In this document: positions 59,989 through 64,000 of the stretch, in pieces
Layout: each line of letters starts with the position of its first letter
Numbering within the stretch: position 1 is the first letter of the stretch
Source of the DNA: Candidatus Gastranaerophilales bacterium
GTDB taxonomy: Bacteria > Cyanobacteriota > Vampirovibrionia > Gastranaerophilales > Gastranaerophilaceae
Direction of reading: 5' to 3'
Length of the DNA stretch: 64,000 nucleotides
Assembly (NCBI GenBank): GCA_944326455.1
Contig: CALVEA010000001.1
Span: forward strand, 1-64,000
Program-made: the position numbers and the translations under genes
Notes under the pieces: generated by a model
What the model was told of the DNA's origin: nothing
Seen by the model: the letters and a program-made list of their open reading frames with translations, nothing else
Database searches by the model: none

Positions 59989-61308
59989 ATGCAGGAAGTA
60001 AAAATCATAGGAGCAGGACTTGCCGGCTCAGAAGCCGCACTCCAGCTTGCTAAAAGAGACATCAAGGTTAAATTATACGAAATGCGCCCGCAGAAATCAA
60101 CAGGAGCGCATGTCGGAGGAGATTGCGCAGAATTTGTTTGCTCTAACAGCCTAGGCTCCCATGATATTACAAACGCCAGCGGACTTTTGAAACGAGAAAT
60201 GCAGATTTTGGGCGGCGAACTAATTAATATCGCCATTGAAAACTCTGTTCCTGCCGGAAATGCTCTTGCTATTGCCAGAGAAGATTTTTCAAAAGCCGTA
60301 ACAAAAAAGATTGAAGAAAATCCTAATATTGAATTGATACGAGAAGAAATAACAGAGATTCCTGATGGATATGTAATTATAGCATCAGGACCTTTAACCA
60401 GTGATAAATTGGCTCAAAGTATAAAAGAGTTTACGAAGAGCGAACATCTGCACTTCTTTGACGCAATAGCACCTATTGTGGAAGTAGATTCAATAAACTT
60501 TAACAAAGCTTTTTGGGGTTCAAGATATGATAAGGGGGAAGCCTCTTATATCAACTGCCCGATGAATAGGGAAGAATATGAAAGATTTTATAACATATTA
60601 ATTAACGCTCCAAGAATAGAGCAGCATGAAGTCGATAAATCTTCAAAATTCTTTGAATCCTGTCTCCCGGTTGAAGTGTTGGCATCACGCGGAGTTGATA
60701 CATTGAGGTTTGGACCGATGAAGCCGGTCGGACTTATTGATAAAAGAACAGGAATAGAAAATTATGCAGTTGTTCAGCTAAGACAGGATAACTCTGCAAA
60801 AACATTATTTAATTTAGTAGGGTTCCAAACAAATTTAAAGTGGGGGGCTCAAAAAGAATTACTGCATTCAATTCCGGGATTGGAAAATGCTAATATTATC
60901 AGATATGGTGTAATGCATAGAAATACTTTTATTAACAGCCCGAAAGTTCTTACACCTGCTCTTGAAGCAAGAGAACGGGAAGGACTATTCTTTGCCGGGC
61001 AGCTAACCGGAACAGAAGGTTATACCGAATCAATAGCAACGGGAATGCTCGCAGGTATGAATATGGCAAAAAAATTACAAGGCAAACCTCTGCTGGAATT
61101 ACCTGACGTAACAATACTTGGGGCATTAACCAGATATATTTCAAATCCGGCACACACGGATTTTCAGCCGATTAATTCAAACTGGGCGCTTGTTCCGCCA
61201 GTCGAACTTCCTAAAAAAGAACGAAAAAACAAAAAACTTAAGAATGAAATCCTTGCAAAACGTTCTGTTGAGGCATTGGAAAATATGGAGGTGCCCGTAT
61301 TATGTTAA
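59989..61308 (+). CDS. trmFO: Folate-dependent tRNA (uracil-54-C5)-methyltransferase TrmFO
   Basis: FAD/methylene-THF enzyme that makes m5U54 (ribothymidine) in tRNA. 439 aa with FAD motif VKIIGAGLAGSEAA at 4-17, LYEMRPQKSTGAHV, DCAEFVCSNSLGS (catalytic Cys region), AREDFSKAV, FFDAIAPIVE, CPMNREEYERFY, KPVGLIDKRTG and FAGQLTGTEGYTESIATG. Normal length for the family found in Firmicutes, cyanobacteria and others. Confidence 0.97.
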   Translation: MQEVKIIGAGLAGSEAALQLAKRDIKVKLYEMRPQKSTGAHVGGDCAEFVCSNSLGSHDITNASGLLKREMQILGGELINIAIENSVPAGNALAIAREDFSKAVTKKIEENPNIELIREEITEIPDGYVIIASGPLTSDKLAQSIKEFTKSEHLHFFDAIAPIVEVDSINFNKAFWGSRYDKGEASYINCPMNREEYERFYNILINAPRIEQHEVDKSSKFFESCLPVEVLASRGVDTLRFGPMKPVGLIDKRTGIENYAVVQLRQDNSAKTLFNLVGFQTNLKWGAQKELLHSIPGLENANIIRYGVMHRNTFINSPKVLTPALEAREREGLFFAGQLTGTEGYTESIATGMLAGMNMAKKLQGKPLLELPDVTILGALTRYISNPAHTDFQPINSNWALVPPVELPKKERKNKKLKNEILAKRSVEALENMEVPVLC

Positions 61309-61399
61309 GATTTGTTAACAAAGTATTATATAAAAAAGCAATTCTCTTGGAAGTGAAAACTTTATATAAACAAGAGGATTAAAAAAGGAGTATATTATC

Positions 61400-63889
61400 A
61401 TGGGATTGGACATTTCTAAAATTACGAATGAAGCACTTAAAGCTCTTGCATTCATTAATGATGAAAACAGTGATAAAATTCTTACGGAAGAAGAATTTAG
61501 TATCTTTAAAGCTGCTGCTGTTGAAAAATTAAAAGCAGGCGAATTAACCTATGAAGATTTCAACCAAGCTATGGGACTCTATGTCAGCCCGGAAAGCAGC
61601 GAGAAGAAAGATAAAGTTGAAGAATCCGAACATAAAGAAAAGAAATTATCCAAAGCTGAAAAACAAGCTGCAACAAGAGCAGAAGAATATATCTTGAGAA
61701 AAATGGATGAACTAATTTTAGACAATGTTTCTTCCGAAGAGTTACTCGCTGAACTTGATAAAGTTCTCGGTGAACAAGCTAATGATCCAAGATATGTTGC
61801 ACTTAAGCAATCCATAGAAGAAATTCAAAAACTAATCCCAGAATATTCATCAATAAAAGATATAGACAAAAAACATGATGCTGTTATAGAAAAGATGAAA
61901 GAAGCCGGACTAACAGAAGATGTTCATAAAGATATCTTAAAAGGTCTTGAAAAACAAGCTGAAATTGAATTGAGAACACAAGCTGTAATCATGCTTCAAA
62001 CTTACTATGCTAAAAAGGTTCAAGATTATGCCGAAATTGGTATGAAAAGAACTGATGAAGAAATAATGGACGAAATCAAAGCAGACATCAAGAACGGAAA
62101 AGTTACCGTAAATGGTCAAATAATTGATTTTGAAGACGAATACAAAGACGGGTTTGAAACATTTGAAAAAAGCTACATTATGAAGGAAGCAAGAAAAACC
62201 GTCAGCCAAGCTATCTACGGTGAACTTGATGAAACTAAATGGAGAAAAGTCAGAAAAGGCGCTAAAGAAGCTTTAATTGAAAGCGAAGTTTATGATAAGT
62301 ACATAAAAGAAGCTTTGAATAGTAAAGAAGGCAAAATTACCGCTCAAAACCAAGCAAGAGAAAATAATGTTGAAAAACATAAGGTTCAAACAGAAGAAGA
62401 AATTCTTAAAGTATTAGGAAAGAAAAACGAAGTATTTGAAGCCTTAGTATCAACCGGTTTAATTACAAAAACCGAAGATGGTAAATACGATTTAACAGTG
62501 CTCTCTGATATTATCGGCTCTTATGTCGGTGCAGATAACCAGTTAAACAGACATGCCAGAATTGATAAAGCTATTTCCGAAAAACTTAGAACTACCGGCG
62601 GATTGGCTCTTAAAACACAACTCGACAGCTTGACTGAAAAAGAAGCTATGGAGCTTGTCAAACTCTGCGGATACGACAAAGAGGGTAAAAACTGGGGCAA
62701 AATGCTTCTCGGCGGTGCTTTAGGATTCCTTATCGGTGCAGGCAGCGGAGCAGCAGCTGCAGCTACAAATCCTAGACAAGTTGTAGACGCAACATTTACA
62801 GATAAAGACAGATTGGAATTCAACCTCAATGGCGTTGGAGCAGATGCTGTATCTGACCTTAAAGGAATTGAAGGTCTTCAAATAAATCCTACAGGTACCG
62901 GCATTCAGATTATCATAGAATCTGTCGATGTAATACCTATATTCTTCCAGGCATCTAAACATATTCTGGCAACTGCAGTTAAGACAGGTTTAGCAGGAGC
63001 TGCACTGGGATTGCTCCAAGGTATGGAAGATACCGGCGAAATTCCTGTAACTGTAACCCAGTTTGAAAATTGTTCAATAGAAGAATATACCGAACGAGTA
63101 AAGAAAGAAACTCCTAAATATGCTGCAGCACTAACTGCTCTTGCATACACATTCTATGATAAAGATACACAAACATGGGATGTTGAAGGATTCAAAGCTT
63201 TCTTGAACAATGCAGCAGGCGATGGCGGAAAACTTAATAAAAACGAATTTATCGGTGCTCTGAAGAAAATTTATACAGAACCGACTGAAGAAACTACAAC
63301 TGATGACGATGAACAAATCAATACAGCTGTTGTAACTCCGCACACACTTCCTGGTGATACCGATGAAGAAGATATTACATACATCCATAACAGGCAATAC
63401 GGTGATACTTGGGCAGGACTTGTAAAAGCATACTACCCTGAACTGATTGACAAGTGCGGCGGATTATACGGTAAAAATGGTGCAATTAAACGTTTACAAA
63501 GAGAACTTTGTACTGATGAAAACGGTGTATTCAATCCATCATTATTCAAAGACTTGATAAGCAGATCAAATCTTCCTGCAAAAATCAAATTACCATCCAA
63601 AATTGATGACGTAGAACGCAAGGATGGAAAAGTAAAACCAGCCACAGCAGAAGAACTGAACAGAGGCAAAGGAACCGGCAAATCCGGAATGAAAATGATT
63701 GGACGAGATGAAATCCGTGTAACCCAAATTCCTGGAACAAATGTTTGGAAAGCTGTTGACGGCAGTGAAGACACTGTATCTCCTCAATACGGTTCTTCTC
63801 CGAGAGAAGCGGTTCAAAAACTCCAAAATCAAACAGGAAAAGAATACGATAAGATTTTGGACGGAAACGGCAATGAGATGACTATATAA
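61400..63889 (+). CDS. Large EF-hand/LysM-like protein of unknown function
   Basis: An 829-aa protein without signal peptide. It begins MGLDISKITNEALKALAFI, then a degenerate EF-hand loop DENSDKILTEEE at 21-32. About 300 residues of charged helices follow. Two Gly/Ala-rich hydrophobic segments (GGALGFLIGAGSGAAAAA near 438; AVKTGLAGAALGLLQGM near 530) flank a beta-rich part. Near 675 RQYGDTWAGLVKAYYPELI looks like a LysM-type repeat. The end is Gly/Lys-rich. AAAGGAG precedes the ATG, and a terminator follows. The glycine-rich segments suggest insertion into or contact with a membrane. It may be exported by a leaderless (type III-like) route, but this is speculation. Confidence 0.6.
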   Translation: MGLDISKITNEALKALAFINDENSDKILTEEEFSIFKAAAVEKLKAGELTYEDFNQAMGLYVSPESSEKKDKVEESEHKEKKLSKAEKQAATRAEEYILRKMDELILDNVSSEELLAELDKVLGEQANDPRYVALKQSIEEIQKLIPEYSSIKDIDKKHDAVIEKMKEAGLTEDVHKDILKGLEKQAEIELRTQAVIMLQTYYAKKVQDYAEIGMKRTDEEIMDEIKADIKNGKVTVNGQIIDFEDEYKDGFETFEKSYIMKEARKTVSQAIYGELDETKWRKVRKGAKEALIESEVYDKYIKEALNSKEGKITAQNQARENNVEKHKVQTEEEILKVLGKKNEVFEALVSTGLITKTEDGKYDLTVLSDIIGSYVGADNQLNRHARIDKAISEKLRTTGGLALKTQLDSLTEKEAMELVKLCGYDKEGKNWGKMLLGGALGFLIGAGSGAAAAATNPRQVVDATFTDKDRLEFNLNGVGADAVSDLKGIEGLQINPTGTGIQIIIESVDVIPIFFQASKHILATAVKTGLAGAALGLLQGMEDTGEIPVTVTQFENCSIEEYTERVKKETPKYAAALTALAYTFYDKDTQTWDVEGFKAFLNNAAGDGGKLNKNEFIGALKKIYTEPTEETTTDDDEQINTAVVTPHTLPGDTDEEDITYIHNRQYGDTWAGLVKAYYPELIDKCGGLYGKNGAIKRLQRELCTDENGVFNPSLFKDLISRSNLPAKIKLPSKIDDVERKDGKVKPATAEELNRGKGTGKSGMKMIGRDEIRVTQIPGTNVWKAVDGSEDTVSPQYGSSPREAVQKLQNQTGKEYDKILDGNGNEMTI

Positions 63890-63922
63890 TAAATACAGAT
63901 GTAAGACAGTGGTTGTTTTAAA

Positions 63923-63953
63923 AAAAAGAGACAGATATTATCTGTCTCTTTCT
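63923..63953 (+). terminator. Terminator after the 829-aa protein gene
   Basis: AAGAGACAGAT-ATT-ATCTGTCTCTT followed by TCTTTTTC. Confidence 0.85.
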
Positions 63954-64000
63954 TTTTCATACTTTCCAATTAAAGTTATCCTAAAAGATCTCCAAGGTCG

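Overview
The window reads as a chromosomal segment of an AT-rich, diderm, anaerobic bacterium, most likely a gut member of the non-photosynthetic cyanobacterial sister class (Melainabacteria/Vampirovibrionia, order Gastranaerophilales). This is inferred from: the combination of outer-membrane Omp85/TpsB and LPLAT (DUF374) genes; cyanobacteria-like lipoprotein and RNase E/G genes; flagellar fliE-fliF-fliG-fliH-flhA genes; a Hyf-like membrane complex without quinone-type respiratory genes nearby; and a set of unrelated lineage-specific proteins that share a short N-terminal xFxG/xSFGx motif. No 16S rRNA or other firm taxonomic marker is present.

Layout. 0-12 kb: a small motif protein, then dprA-topA, a cupin, an HNH-like motif protein, a marR-emrB efflux pair, a lipoprotein, a GT-C glycosyltransferase, an EF-hand protein and a wecA/tagO-like polyprenyl-phosphate sugar-1-phosphate transferase. 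12-17 kb: a minus-strand operon nanE-ROK kinase-small ORF-glyA, an anchored protein and a zinc-peptidase-like membrane protein. 17-24 kb: a fused radical SAM/DUF2344 protein, rng/rne, a small secreted membrane protein, rsmI and thiG. 24-32 kb: tRNA-Ser(GCT), a K+ uptake operon (ktrB/trkH-ktrA/trkA-HAMP protein), then an accessory zone with an HNH nuclease, a family of about 54-bp IS-end-like repeats, a tRNA 3'-end copy, a SnoaL-like protein, a divergent MBL-hydrolase/HxlR pair and a metallothionein-like/CsoR metal-response locus. 32-37.5 kb: a cluster of lineage-specific proteins with the N-terminal motif, carrying PRTase-like and kinase-like features. 37.6-45 kb: a six-gene Hyf-like complex whose large subunit lacks half of the [NiFe]-binding cysteines, so it is probably an energy-converting-hydrogenase-related (Ehr) complex and not a hydrogenase. 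45-51 kb: a TpsB-type outer-membrane protein, pncC, an exported protein, a DUF374 acyltransferase, dacB and xerC/D. 51-58 kb: minus-strand fliE-F-G-H-flhA. 58-64 kb: a CHASE2-GGDEF diguanylate cyclase, trmFO and a large EF-hand/LysM-like protein.

The items most worth a second look are the degenerate Hyf/Ehr complex, the N-terminal motif shared by unrelated proteins, the paired IS21-like ends around the HNH gene and around an ORF-less 288-bp unit, the metallothionein/CsoR locus with two palindromic operators, and a recurrent -10-box/six-base/ATG arrangement that suggests leaderless mRNAs.
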